Shown one piece after another: positions 16,783 to 25,663 of a DNA stretch of 37,471 nucleotides. Both the position numbers and the translations under genes were made by a program. The stretch covers positions 1 through 37,471 of the forward strand of contig JAPOOK010000046.1 in NCBI GenBank assembly GCA_026713485.1, given 5' to 3'. The notes under the pieces are model-generated. The model saw only the letters and a program-made list of their open reading frames with translations, searched no databases and had not been told where the DNA came from. The stretch is from Chloroflexota bacterium. Lineage in GTDB: Bacteria; Chloroflexota; Dehalococcoidia; UBA6926. The stretch's first letter is position 1; every line of letters starts with the position of its first letter.

Positions 16783-16801
16783 TACCGTCTGGGGTACTTC
16801 A

Positions 16802-18178
16802 ATGGCACGCGTAAAGATCGCCAACGCCAAGTTCATCATGACGATGAACGCGTCACGCCGCATCATTAGCGACGGGACGATCATTTTCGATGACGATCGC
16901 ATCACACACGTGGGCAAGGCCGTGGACTTGGCGAACGCGCCTGCGGAGCGGGTCATCGACGGGCGGGAGATGGTGATTACGCCCGGATTCGTCAACGGGC
17001 ACATGCACATTTCCTACGCGCACGCGACGCGCGGCATCTTTCCCGACGATCTCAGCCCCCGCGACTATTTGGCCAACGTATTTGCTCTGCAGCAGTCCAT
17101 GACGGAGGAGGAAGAGCACGACACGTCTCTGTTGGGAATTACGGAATTGCTGCGCGGGGGGACGACGACGTTCGTGGACCCGGGAAGCACGCGATTCCTT
17201 GATGCCTGCATGGACGCCTACGAGAGGGCCGGCTGCCGCATTGTCGTCGGAAGGCAGGTCACGGATCGGACCAACCCGCTCAACCTGCCCGTCTATGAAA
17301 CTGCCGAAGCGGTCGCGCTCACAGGGCGAACTATTGACGCGTATGACGGCGGTCTTGACGGGCGTGTTCACGCGTGGGCGATGCCGTTCTCCGTCGACTA
17401 CTGCTCACCGGCACTGCTCCGGGAGCTAAAGGCGCTGGCCGATTCCATGAACACACGGCTCACTCTCCATCACGGGAACGGCCCGGCTACGGTGCGCGCG
17501 TTCCTTGAGAACTACAATGTCCGCCCCACCATGTGGCTGGAGGATCAGGGCATCCTCGGAAATAACGTGGTGTTGTCGCACATCATTGGACTGGACGGCA
17601 AAGAGGTTGCCTCCATGGCGCGTACCAACACGTACGGCATTCTGTGCCCGACAGCAGCGATGAAGATGGGCTCCGGCCTTTCACAACAGGGAATGGCGCC
17701 GGAGATGCTTCGGAGCGGCGTCACCCTGGGACTCGGCACGGACGCCGGCAATAACTCGAACCTCATTGAAACGCTCCGATCCATGTATCTCATTGCCATC
17801 TTGTTCAAGGACGCCCGTACAGACACACGGATGATTCCTGCAGAGGCCGCGCTGGAAATGGCGACGATCGGCGGAGCGACAGCTCTTGGCCTGGATAATG
17901 AGATCGGCTCCATCGAGGCGGACAAGAAGGCTGACCTTGTGATGTTTGATACGCGCCGGGCGCAGTGGCGAACACTGTTCAATCCGGTAAACAGCCTCGT
18001 GTACAACGCGGACGGACGCAGCGTTCACACGGTGATTGTGAATGGGCGAACGGTCGTCGAGGGCGGAGAGGCGACATTTGTCGATGAGTGGGAGCTGGCA
18101 CAGCGGGTGCAGCGACATGGAGAGTCCATGTTGGAACGTACCAATACGTCATTCCCGCCCCGCTGGCCGGTGATCTAG
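16802..18178 (+). CDS. AtzA/TrzA-type amidohydrolase (chlorohydrolase/aminohydrolase family)
   Basis: This metal-dependent TIM-barrel amidohydrolase deaminates or dechlorinates heterocycles such as triazines, guanine or cytosine. Metal ligands are H67 and H69 in GFVNGHMHISY, His in LHHGNG, His in LSHIIG and Asp in LGLGTDAGNNSN. The C-terminal beta-sandwich includes ADLVMFDTRRAQWR and HTVIVNGRTVVEGG, typical of the family. The 458 residues fit. ATG 16802 is preferred; an upstream in-frame start at 16727 would overlap the M20 gene by 56 bp. Pairing with an M20 amidase suggests a shared catabolic route for amide- or amino-substituted nitrogen compounds; this is inference. Confidence 0.88.
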   Translation: MARVKIANAKFIMTMNASRRIISDGTIIFDDDRITHVGKAVDLANAPAERVIDGREMVITPGFVNGHMHISYAHATRGIFPDDLSPRDYLANVFALQQSMTEEEEHDTSLLGITELLRGGTTTFVDPGSTRFLDACMDAYERAGCRIVVGRQVTDRTNPLNLPVYETAEAVALTGRTIDAYDGGLDGRVHAWAMPFSVDYCSPALLRELKALADSMNTRLTLHHGNGPATVRAFLENYNVRPTMWLEDQGILGNNVVLSHIIGLDGKEVASMARTNTYGILCPTAAMKMGSGLSQQGMAPEMLRSGVTLGLGTDAGNNSNLIETLRSMYLIAILFKDARTDTRMIPAEAALEMATIGGATALGLDNEIGSIEADKKADLVMFDTRRAQWRTLFNPVNSLVYNADGRSVHTVIVNGRTVVEGGEATFVDEWELAQRVQRHGESMLERTNTSFPPRWPVI

Positions 18179-18228
18179 CGTCCGTCAGTGCCCCAATTCG
18201 CGCTTCGCCGCCGGAAAGACCGGGCGCG

Positions 18229-19446
18229 CTAGTCCGGCAGAGACCCCTCTTCGCGCATCACGTTGGCAAGAAGGCTGATGCCATCCTGGATTTCCCCGGG
18301 AGTGGGAAAGCTGTAGTTCAGCCGCGCCCGCTGAGAGCCCTCTCCGGTGGGCGAGAACTGGTGCCCGCCAAGGTAGCGCACGCCCTGTTCCTGTGACACC
18401 GGCTCAAGCGCCTGCATGTCGGTGCCCTCCGGGAATTCCGCCCACACAAACATGCCCGCCTTGGGAACCGTCATGCTCACGAGCGGCCCGAAGTTCTCTC
18501 CAAGCGCGGCGACCATCGTGTCGCGCTTGTGCCTCATGCGGTCGTTCAGGTGGCTGATGCGGGCATCCATGTGATCTTCCATGAACTTGGCGACAATGAG
18601 GCCTGAAAGATAGTCATTGCCAACATCCTGCTTGTACGCCGCCATCCGTTCAACAAGACGCTCATCCCCCGTCACCCAGGCCACGCGGACGCCGGGCGAA
18701 AGAATCTTGGAGAACGTAGCGATGTAGATGACGCGTTCCTGTGCTCCGTCAAGTGACGCAATGGCCGGGGGCATCTCATCGACGTCCAGCATCTGGTCCA
18801 CGTAGCAGTCATCTTCAAGGATCAGCGTGTCGTATTCGTGGGCGAGGGCGAGCATTTTAGCCCGGCGGTCAGACGGCATGATGGACCCGTCCGGATTCTG
18901 CGGACTGGGAATCGTGTAGATGAACTTGGGTGTGACGCCCTCGGACTTCAGTTCCCCGAGCTTCTGCTCGAGAAGGTCCATTTGCATCCCGTCTTCATCT
19001 CTGTCGATGGTGACGATGCGGAGTTCTCGAGCGATGAACGTCCGAACGGCTCCTTGATAGAAGAAACGATCAGTGATGATCGTATCGCCCGGGTTGGTGA
19101 GAGTTTCAAGACAGAGCGTGATGCCCTGTGCAGATCCGTTGGTGGTGAGCACCTCAGTGATGGTCGGCCACGTCATGCCGCGATGCGCGGCCATCTTGTG
19201 CAGGATGATTTCACGTGTGCGGACCGGCCCATAGGTGGGCGGGTAGCGTGCGATGATTTCCTTCTCTTCGTGGATGACTGCTCGCGCGGCTTCTGCCAGC
19301 TCCTCGATGGGCATGACATCCGGGCCGGGATTGGCGCCGCCGAAGTCGTACTGGAAGACCTCTTCCTGCCAGGTGGGCACGGGCCTCTCAGGCACCGTCC
19401 AAAAACGGGAATAATCGATGTTGCCCATAACCCCTCCGCCTCTCAT
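18229..19446 (-). CDS. PLP-dependent aminotransferase, class I/II (aminoadipate/MocR-like)
   Basis: This fold-type I aminotransferase transfers amino groups between an amino acid and a 2-oxo acid. PLP-site features are seen: NGSAQGITLCLETL, the aromatic TIPSPQNPDG (the family's Asn), ILEDDCYVDQ (Asp binding the PLP pyridine), FSKILSPGVRVAW (Schiff-base Lys) and the substrate-carboxylate Arg in RARLNYSFP. It is similar to stand-alone domains of the MocR/LysN type but lacks a GntR DNA-binding domain. ATG 19446 and ATG 19428 both have GAGGGG-type sites immediately upstream; MGNIDYSRFW (19428) is equally plausible. It is convergent with the amidohydrolase gene and downstream of the betaine importer on the same strand. 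Confidence 0.87.
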   Translation of the reverse strand: MRGGGVMGNIDYSRFWTVPERPVPTWQEEVFQYDFGGANPGPDVMPIEELAEAARAVIHEEKEIIARYPPTYGPVRTREIILHKMAAHRGMTWPTITEVLTTNGSAQGITLCLETLTNPGDTIITDRFFYQGAVRTFIARELRIVTIDRDEDGMQMDLLEQKLGELKSEGVTPKFIYTIPSPQNPDGSIMPSDRRAKMLALAHEYDTLILEDDCYVDQMLDVDEMPPAIASLDGAQERVIYIATFSKILSPGVRVAWVTGDERLVERMAAYKQDVGNDYLSGLIVAKFMEDHMDARISHLNDRMRHKRDTMVAALGENFGPLVSMTVPKAGMFVWAEFPEGTDMQALEPVSQEQGVRYLGGHQFSPTGEGSQRARLNYSFPTPGEIQDGISLLANVMREEGSLPD

Positions 19447-19495
19447 TACCCCTCGCGCGGTTCACCACCACGCTGCGCGGAGAGTAGCACAAAGC

Positions 19496-19536
19496 GTCCC
19501 CCGCTGCCGATTGGTGTTCAATCGGCAGCGGGGGAC
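19496..19536 (-). terminator. Stem-loop after proX
   Basis: A perfect 17-bp inverted repeat (19496-19512 with 19520-19536) has a 7-nt loop. It is GC-rich near its base with five consecutive C/G pairs. It lies 24 bp past the end of proX and about 50 bp before the aminotransferase start on the same strand. No long T-run follows, so it may terminate only partly or protect the 3' end of the transporter mRNA. Confidence 0.75.
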
Positions 19537-19559
19537 AACTAGGAAACTAAGAACCGGTT

Positions 19560-20687
19560 TTACTCGGTTGGCCAGCCGTCGGGGATGACGTTGTCACCGA
19601 GGGCGGCGGTGATCCGCGCCTCGGCATCGCTGGTCACCCACCCGCTCCACTCATCCTGATTGTTGTTGAGCCACCACAGGGCAGATTCGGCGATGTCAGC
19701 GTTAGGGTTGTCCTGCTGCCACGCGACGACAGTGCCGTACTGTGGAATGTCAAACGACCAGCTTTCCAGAACGCTCACCAGCTCCGGCTCGCTGTCAGCA
19801 AGCTCCGTGCGGATGGCGATCTTAATCTCGGCGTCCCTGTAGCCACAGCCCGCGGACGGTGCTGGGCCATCAAAGCCGGCTTCAATGTATGCCTGCAGGC
19901 CGGTCCAGCAGTCATCGGTGTAGGCGGGCTCTTCCAGGCGGACGAGGTCCAGAAGGAGGGCAGGATCGTTCGTGCCCCACTGGTAACCAAGCCACGGCTC
20001 TTGCCGCTCATACGCGCCATAGAGATCCGCGTTCGCTGCCGCGCCGTCACCCGGCTTGACTGCGAAGACGTGATCCTCGAGGCCGTAGGCTGCTATCTGT
20101 GCGTCGTTCACGCCTTCGCACGCCCATCCAATGACGCATGAGACCAGGCGGGCCTTGCCGTCTGAATCCGGTGTCTCAAAGAGCTCCTTGAACTGGGGAT
20201 CCTTGAGATCTTCAATGCTGTCAAGCTCCGGGTATTCTTCCTGGAGATACCGCGGAATGACGAACGCTGACTGCCAGTCGGCGCCGAGGCTGAAGCCAAC
20301 CTCTTTCACCGAGCCTTCGGCGAGCGCGTCAACCCAGGCAGCATCCTGGTTGGGTAGCCAGATCTCCATGGTGATCTGTGTATCACCCGCACGCAGGCCT
20401 TGCAGCAATGGCAGCGTTGCGCCAAAGACGACGTCCGTCTCGTAGCCGTAGCCTGTCTCGAGGATGTACTGCGCGATCCGGTTCTGCAGCTGGGCGCTGG
20501 CCCAGTTCAGATCGCTGAAGACGATCCTCGGCTGATCTTCCATATCATCCATAGAATCGTCCGGTGCGGACGTTGCTGTTGGATCCGGTGCCGGTGGTGT
20601 TGCGGTTGGGTCTTCCGACCCGCAGGCAGCAGTCAACAGCACCATCGACATGGCGATGGCCATCAATAGAATTGTGAGTTTCCTCAT
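19560..20687 (-). CDS. proX: Glycine betaine/proline-type ABC transporter substrate-binding lipoprotein
   Basis: This extracytoplasmic binding protein delivers betaine or a similar quaternary amine to the ProVW importer. The N-terminus has a type II signal with lipobox LTAAC at residues 18-22, followed by an acidic Thr/Pro/Asp linker. The OpuAC-type core follows, rich in Trp/Tyr (for example DLNWASAQLQN, TMEIWLPNQD, PWLGYQWGTND). Such aromatics form the cation-pi cage for trimethylammonium groups in this family. The start has GGAAGGGAA upstream. It is the third gene of the - strand run proV-proW-proX. The ligand is inferred from family and context, not proven. Confidence 0.87.
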   Translation of the reverse strand: MRKLTILLMAIAMSMVLLTAACGSEDPTATPPAPDPTATSAPDDSMDDMEDQPRIVFSDLNWASAQLQNRIAQYILETGYGYETDVVFGATLPLLQGLRAGDTQITMEIWLPNQDAAWVDALAEGSVKEVGFSLGADWQSAFVIPRYLQEEYPELDSIEDLKDPQFKELFETPDSDGKARLVSCVIGWACEGVNDAQIAAYGLEDHVFAVKPGDGAAANADLYGAYERQEPWLGYQWGTNDPALLLDLVRLEEPAYTDDCWTGLQAYIEAGFDGPAPSAGCGYRDAEIKIAIRTELADSEPELVSVLESWSFDIPQYGTVVAWQQDNPNADIAESALWWLNNNQDEWSGWVTSDAEARITAALGDNVIPDGWPTE

Positions 20688-20789
20688 CCGTGTTCCCTTC
20701 CTTCCTTTTTTTCCGACAGGCGTTTAAGCGTAGCGCACAGCGTGACGCCTGCCAAATCTACCTCTTTATACGATGGTCTTTTGCGATGG

Positions 20790-21863
20790 TCATCCAGCAG
20801 TAACAGCCTCCGTTCGCCGCGCCGCAATGGATTGGGTAAGTCGATCAATCACGATCGCAAGAAAGACGATGGCTAGCCCGGCCAGCAATCCATTGCCCGG
20901 TTCATTCCGCTGCAGGGCACGGTTGACGTTGTCACCAAGTCCGCCGGCGGCAACAAGGCTTGCGATGGTCACCATCGCCAACGCCATCATTGTTGTCTGG
21001 TTGATGCCAGCCATGATGGTGGGCAGCGCCATGGGTATCTGCACCTTGGCGAGGGTCTGCCATGGGGATGAACCGAAGGCGCGCGCCGCCTCCACAACAG
21101 ACGGTGAAACCTGTCGGATGCCGAGATTGGTGAGCCGGATAACGGGCGGCGTTGCGTAAAGGATTGTGGCGAAGATGCCGGCCGGCTTGCCGAGGCCAAA
21201 GAACAGGATGCCCGGCAGGAGATAGACAAAGCTCGGCATTGTCTGCATCCCGTCCAGGATTGGCCTCATCAGGTTATCGGCGAATCGACTGCGCGCACCA
21301 ACAATGCCGATGGGAAGGCCGATGGAGACTGACACAGCGACTGCGACCACCATCAGGGCGACAGTGTCCATGGTGTTTCCCCAAAGGTCCAGGATGCCGA
21401 TGAACATAAGCGCGAACAGCGTGAACCCCGTCAGCGCCCATCGCCCCACGGCGAAAGCCAGTAGACAGAGGCCGACAACGACAGCAGGCCACGGTGTCCA
21501 TGTGAGCACATTTTCGATGTAGACGAGGGCATACGTGACCCCGGTACTGAGCGTGTCAAATGCCCACGAGGCCTCCAGCGTGAGCCAGCTGACGAAAGCG
21601 TCAATCGAGTCTGCCACCACCTCGCGGGCAGACACGTCAAACGTCATTGAGCCATCAGATGATTGCTCCGTAGTCACCGTTGTGTAGAACCCCATCTCTG
21701 GGCCCCAGATCAGCAGGCACAGAACGAGGGCGATTACAAACGCGCCGATCCCCAGAATCCAACGGTCGCGTGTTCGCTGCCCAAAGGGAATCCGTACGGG
21801 CGGCTCTTCCGTCTCCGATGCCGATGTGGTGGTGACCTGGCCAGCCGGCTCAGTGCGTACCAT
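20790..21863 (-). CDS. proW: Betaine-type ABC transporter permease
   Basis: This is an inner-membrane permease of the ProW/OpuAB type. The C-terminal half carries the permease core, including the coupling motif VVEAARAFGSSPWQTLAKVQIP (residues about 265-286 region) that contacts the ATPase, and several hydrophobic spans. The N-terminal part is unusual for its length: a cytoplasmic tail, one early span near residue 40, a periplasmic stretch and more spans. The 357 residues resemble the longer ProW proteins. It follows proV after 35 bp. The proX gene lies about 100 bp downstream, with a short possible stem-loop in the gap. Confidence 0.88.
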   Translation of the reverse strand: MVRTEPAGQVTTTSASETEEPPVRIPFGQRTRDRWILGIGAFVIALVLCLLIWGPEMGFYTTVTTEQSSDGSMTFDVSAREVVADSIDAFVSWLTLEASWAFDTLSTGVTYALVYIENVLTWTPWPAVVVGLCLLAFAVGRWALTGFTLFALMFIGILDLWGNTMDTVALMVVAVAVSVSIGLPIGIVGARSRFADNLMRPILDGMQTMPSFVYLLPGILFFGLGKPAGIFATILYATPPVIRLTNLGIRQVSPSVVEAARAFGSSPWQTLAKVQIPMALPTIMAGINQTTMMALAMVTIASLVAAGGLGDNVNRALQRNEPGNGLLAGLAIVFLAIVIDRLTQSIAARRTEAVTAG

Positions 21864-21898
21864 TGTCTGCCCCCAGACTCTTCACGTCCGCCTGAATC

Positions 21899-23107
21899 TT
21901 ACTCGTCAGGCAGTAAGTCATTCTTCCGAATTTCGCCGAGCAGGATACCGTCAGCATCCACAACTCCCACCGGTCGCGTGGACTCCGCGACTGTCTGCAG
22001 CACATCTTCAAGAGAATCATCATGCGCAACGCTGACGGCTTTAATGACCCGGGCGGCGTTCAGCGTGTCCTCGTTATTGGACGCGAGCGACTGCGCCGCG
22101 CGACGGGTAATCAATCCCTTGAGGCATGAATCATCAGAAACAAGGAAAAGGGTATCCATCTTCAGAGTGTCCATGAGATGGAGGGCGGCGCGAGGCCCTT
22201 GTCGTTCATAGATCATGTCGTCCGGCTCTTTCATAACGGCGCGCGCCTGGATGACACGGGTGCTTGAAACATCCCGCACGAACTCGGAGACGTAGTCATC
22301 GCTCGGCACCGAGACAATCTCCTCCGGCGTCCCCTCCTGGATAATCTCGCCGTCCCGCATGATGGCAATCTTGTTGCCGAGCTTCAGCGCCTCGTTGAGA
22401 TCATGCGTGATAAAGACGATTGTCTTGTGCAGCTCGGATTCAATGGAGACTAACTCATCCTGCATCTGCCGACGAATGAGCGGATCCAACCCGCTGAACG
22501 GCTCGTCCATGATGAGGACATCGGGATTGACGGCAAGCGCGCGGGCCAGGCCAACACGCTGCTGCATCCCGCCACTCATCTCTCGGGGGTAGTACCGCTC
22601 CCATCCGGACAGACCCACCGTCTCAATGGCCTGCTCGGCAGCCTTTAACCGCTCCGCCTTGTCAATACCCCGTATCTCAAGGCCATAGGCAACGTTCTCA
22701 AGGACACGGCGATGCGGCAGGAGGGCATAGTTCTGGAATACCATCGCGACGCTGGTGCGACGGAACTCGATGAGCTGCTGCTGAGAGTATGCGGTGATGT
22801 CCTCACCGTTAAACAGAACACTGCCGCTCGTAGGTTCAAGGAGGCGAATCAGGATGCGGGCTAGGGTGGACTTGCCGCTGCCGGACAAGCCCATGACAAC
22901 ATAAACCTCGCCTTGCGCGATGCTGAACGAGACATCCCTAAGCGCGGTCAGGGCGCCCAATTCCTCTTGAATCTCGGTGCGGGTCTTATCTGTGTAGTCT
23001 GGCGAGAGGGCAAGCTCAGTATTCTGCCCAAACACCTTCCATAGATTCTTCGCGTCAATCTGATGTTCAGCTTCAACCATAACGTTGGCGCATCGACTCA
23101 GGAGCAT
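21899..23107 (-). CDS. proV: Betaine-type ABC transporter ATP-binding protein with CBS pair
   Basis: This ATPase drives the betaine importer. Walker A is GLSGSGKST at residues 73-81, the signature is MSGGMQQRVGLARALA, Walker B is VLIMDEPFSGLDP and the H-loop is FITHD. The segment between KVFG and the Walker A strand is extended, as in ProV. The C-terminal 120 residues form two CBS-like repeats (ALHLMDTLKMDTLFLV and VIKAVSVAHDDSLEDVL), known in OpuA/ProV to sense ionic strength or nucleotides. The start is uncertain: ATG 23107 has CAGGAG only 1 nt away, while ATG 23080 (MVEAEHQIDA) fits the family better but lacks a clear site. First gene of its operon, divergent from aapJ. Confidence 0.9.
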   Translation of the reverse strand: MLLSRCANVMVEAEHQIDAKNLWKVFGQNTELALSPDYTDKTRTEIQEELGALTALRDVSFSIAQGEVYVVMGLSGSGKSTLARILIRLLEPTSGSVLFNGEDITAYSQQQLIEFRRTSVAMVFQNYALLPHRRVLENVAYGLEIRGIDKAERLKAAEQAIETVGLSGWERYYPREMSGGMQQRVGLARALAVNPDVLIMDEPFSGLDPLIRRQMQDELVSIESELHKTIVFITHDLNEALKLGNKIAIMRDGEIIQEGTPEEIVSVPSDDYVSEFVRDVSSTRVIQARAVMKEPDDMIYERQGPRAALHLMDTLKMDTLFLVSDDSCLKGLITRRAAQSLASNNEDTLNAARVIKAVSVAHDDSLEDVLQTVAESTRPVGVVDADGILLGEIRKNDLLPDE

Positions 23108-23345
23108 GCTCCTGCGAGCGGTTCACGACCATGTCGATGGCGCCGCAAATCCCCCCTACTTGCGACAACCCACTGTAGCCGATTAGGCCGCAGCCGTCCA
23201 TTGTCACATCGATGTCGTGAAAACGGCAGTTCCGGGGGGCACGAGGATACGTAGACTGGTTGCATTTTGGTGGCGTCTATACCCAATTCATGGCACAATA
23301 ACTTATGAGTCTATCGAGCCTATCTGGAACAAGCGGGAGGAACAC

Positions 23346-24416
23346 ATGACGGGCAGAATACTTCTACTTGCACTTGCCATCGTCGCGGGCCTCATGATTT
23401 TCACAGCCTGCACAACGGAAGATGCGGGAGATCCACGAGAAGACACACTTGGAGTGATTCTGGATCGGGGAACCCTGGTCTGCGGAATCAAGGCCGATAC
23501 ACCCGGCTTCGGCGTGTTGAATCCGGATGGTAGCGCTGTGGGTAATGACGTTGATTACTGTCATGCCCTTGCCGCAGCAATATTCGGAGATGCCAATGCC
23601 GTCGAGTTCAAGGAAGCGACATCCGCGAACCGGTTCGAGCTTCTGGCTGCTAAGGAAATCGATGTACTGATCCGGACGACAACATGGACCGCCAGCCGTG
23701 ACGCGGACTTGAACGTGGCCTTTGCGCCGACGACGTTCTACGATGGCGCGGGCATCATGGTTCATGCAGGCTCGGGCGTGACAAGCGTCAATGAGCTTGG
23801 TGGCTCCACCATCTGCATCCTTGACGGAACGAGCACCCAGGGCGCCGTTTCGGACTACTTCGCTGAGAACGGCCTGACATACTCAGAGCTGACTCTCCAG
23901 GACAACGCAGCTATCCGCGGGTCATTCATCGGCGGACAGTGCGATGCGTGGTCTTCAGACAAGTCGCAGCTTGGCGGCCACCAGTTCTCCCTGAAGTCAG
24001 ATGAGAACCTTGACGCCATTGTGCTGCCGGAGACGCTCTCCAAGGAGCCTCTGGGACCGAGCGTCCGCGACTACGACTCCGAGTGGGAAGACATCGTGCG
24101 CTGGGTTGTCAACGGCATGATTATCGCCGAGGAGCAGGGCGTGACATCCGCAAACGTGAGCCAGATGGCTGCCAACCCACCGAACAACACGGTCGCCCGT
24201 CTGCTGGGCGTCGGGTTTGACGGCGGCGCGCCGAGCAACCTTGGCATCGGCCATGGTCGCATTGACGGCACGTTCATGCAGGACGTCATCAGTGCCGTAG
24301 GCAACTACGGCGAGGCGTATGAGCGCACGCTGGAGGCGGTTGGCCTGACACGAGCCGGCAGCCTCAACGATTCCTACGTCAACGGCGGTCTGATTTACGC
24401 GCCACCGATGAGGTAG
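23346..24416 (+). CDS. aapJ: General L-amino-acid ABC transporter substrate-binding lipoprotein
   Basis: This binding protein of the SBP_bac_3 family captures L-amino acids. It starts MTGRILLLALAIVAGLMIFT and has a probable lipobox FTAC with C22, unlike the soluble periplasmic form of proteobacteria. The mature part begins LGVILDRGTLVCGIKADTPGFGV, and includes EATSANRFELLAAKEIDVLIR and WSSDKSQLGG, all close to AapJ/BztA. GGGAGG lies 5 nt before ATG 23346. The frame stays open upstream to 23217, but that part has no family match. The 238 bp between it and proV hold the two divergent promoters; I could not assign boxes there. It is followed by a strong palindrome, then aapQ. Confidence 0.9.
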   Translation: MTGRILLLALAIVAGLMIFTACTTEDAGDPREDTLGVILDRGTLVCGIKADTPGFGVLNPDGSAVGNDVDYCHALAAAIFGDANAVEFKEATSANRFELLAAKEIDVLIRTTTWTASRDADLNVAFAPTTFYDGAGIMVHAGSGVTSVNELGGSTICILDGTSTQGAVSDYFAENGLTYSELTLQDNAAIRGSFIGGQCDAWSSDKSQLGGHQFSLKSDENLDAIVLPETLSKEPLGPSVRDYDSEWEDIVRWVVNGMIIAEEQGVTSANVSQMAANPPNNTVARLLGVGFDGGAPSNLGIGHGRIDGTFMQDVISAVGNYGEAYERTLEAVGLTRAGSLNDSYVNGGLIYAPPMR

Positions 24417-24430
24417 CTTCAAACCGAGAA

Positions 24431-24477
24431 AAAGATTGGCGCATGGCCCGTACAGTACGGGCCATGCGCCAATCTTT
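24431..24477 (+). terminator. Perfect long stem-loop between aapJ and aapQ
   Basis: Bases 24431-24453 and 24455-24477 are exact reverse complements (23 bp) around a single A at 24454. In RNA this folds as a roughly 20-bp hairpin with a 7-nt loop. It starts 14 bp after the aapJ stop and ends about 20 bp before aapQ. Such intercistronic hairpins usually reduce read-through into the permease genes or shield the binding-protein mRNA from 3' decay, giving excess binding protein. The tail ATCTTTAT is only weakly T-rich. Confidence 0.8.
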
Positions 24478-24493
24478 ATCCGGCCATACATAG

Positions 24494-25663
24494 GTGATGA
24501 AGCAATACGTTAGCGAACTCTGGTACCACGGCTCTACCCGCGCCAATCTGGTCAATGTTGTCGTTGGCACTCTTGCTGTCATCATCGCCACCTATCTGGT
24601 CTACTCGATCTTCGTCAACCTGTTTGATTTCCGATTCCTTACGGGGCCGTACGGTAGCCCGGACCGGAGCGCCATCTTCGTGTTCCTGCACGTGGAGGCC
24701 AGCGATCCACGATGGCTGGGAATGCTCAAGGGCGCGGGAAACACTATCTCGGTCGTTGTCTTTGCCATTGCGCTTGCCTCTTTGCTTGGACTCTTTGTTG
24801 GAGTAGCCAGGTTATCCACCAATCCCATCCTGAATCGGCTGGGAGGAATCTACGTCGAGACCTTTAGGAATCTTCCTCTCCTACTCCTCATGTTCTTCTT
24901 CGCCTTCGGCGTATTCAGGTCTTTGCCGCAGATCGAAGCGCGAACCGGCATCGACGGATTCTTCATGGTGAGCAATCGAGGAATTGCAGTTCCGTGGCTC
25001 GCCGGCGCGCACGATTTCTGGTGGCTCTGGATGATTGCGCTGTTCGCGGGCGGCGCTGTGGCGCTCTGGGTGCGGAGGAGGCGTGAGCAGCAGGAGGATC
25101 TGACGGGCCAGACGATGCATGGCAACGCCTGGGCGCTTGCGATTTTCCTCGGGGTGGGAGTCGTCTCTTACGTCTTGCTGCTGTTTCCTCTCAGGCCGGC
25201 GCTTCCCGAGGTGGTGCAGTCAGACGCCGGATTCTTTGCCTACCAGCATGGGGCACTGCTGGGGCTGGGGTACATCAGCGCGCTCGTGTCCGTAACGCTG
25301 TATTTCGGAGCCTTCATCGCGGAGATCGTGCGGGGATCAATCCAGGCTGTGCCACACGGTCAAGTAGAGGCGGCCTCATCACTGGGATTCACCACGTACC
25401 AACGATTCACGCTGGTGGTCCTGCCGCAGGCACTGAGAATTATGATCCCCGCCCTCAACAACGAATTCCAAAACACCAACAAGGACTCCACCCTCGCACA
25501 CGTCATTGCATTTGGCGAGATTGTGCTGATTTCAAACCGCATCGTCAATAACGCCGGGAACCTGCTGCAGGTTTACCTCTTCATCTTCATCGTCTTCATT
25601 GTGACCAACCTGATCATCTCCACGATCATGAACACAATCAACAAGAACGTGCAGCTGAAATGA
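24494..25663 (+). CDS. aapQ: General L-amino-acid ABC transporter permease AapQ
   Basis: This is one of the two membrane subunits of the importer. The 389 residues have about eight hydrophobic spans. VETFRNLPLLLLMFF near residue 120 is a typical HisMQ-family entry segment. The ATPase-coupling loop reads QVEAASSLGFTTYQRFTL followed by VLPQALRIMIPALNNEF. A central insert with DGFFMVSNRGIAVPW is characteristic of AapQ/BztB rather than short HisM-type permeases. GTG at 24494 and ATG at 24497 are adjacent; neither has a strong Shine-Dalgarno. Its stop overlaps the aapM start by 4 bp (ATGA), so the two are translationally coupled. Confidence 0.91.
   Translation: MMKQYVSELWYHGSTRANLVNVVVGTLAVIIATYLVYSIFVNLFDFRFLTGPYGSPDRSAIFVFLHVEASDPRWLGMLKGAGNTISVVVFAIALASLLGLFVGVARLSTNPILNRLGGIYVETFRNLPLLLLMFFFAFGVFRSLPQIEARTGIDGFFMVSNRGIAVPWLAGAHDFWWLWMIALFAGGAVALWVRRRREQQEDLTGQTMHGNAWALAIFLGVGVVSYVLLLFPLRPALPEVVQSDAGFFAYQHGALLGLGYISALVSVTLYFGAFIAEIVRGSIQAVPHGQVEAASSLGFTTYQRFTLVVLPQALRIMIPALNNEFQNTNKDSTLAHVIAFGEIVLISNRIVNNAGNLLQVYLFIFIVFIVTNLIISTIMNTINKNVQLK

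Noticed and set aside
16727-16801. Longer start of the AtzA/TrzA-type gene
   Set aside because: It overlaps the M20 gene by 56 bp and adds residues unlike the family.
23217-23345. Longer aapJ start
   Set aside because: It would place 43 non-signal residues before a clear lipoprotein signal. GGGAGG sits 5 nt before ATG 23346.
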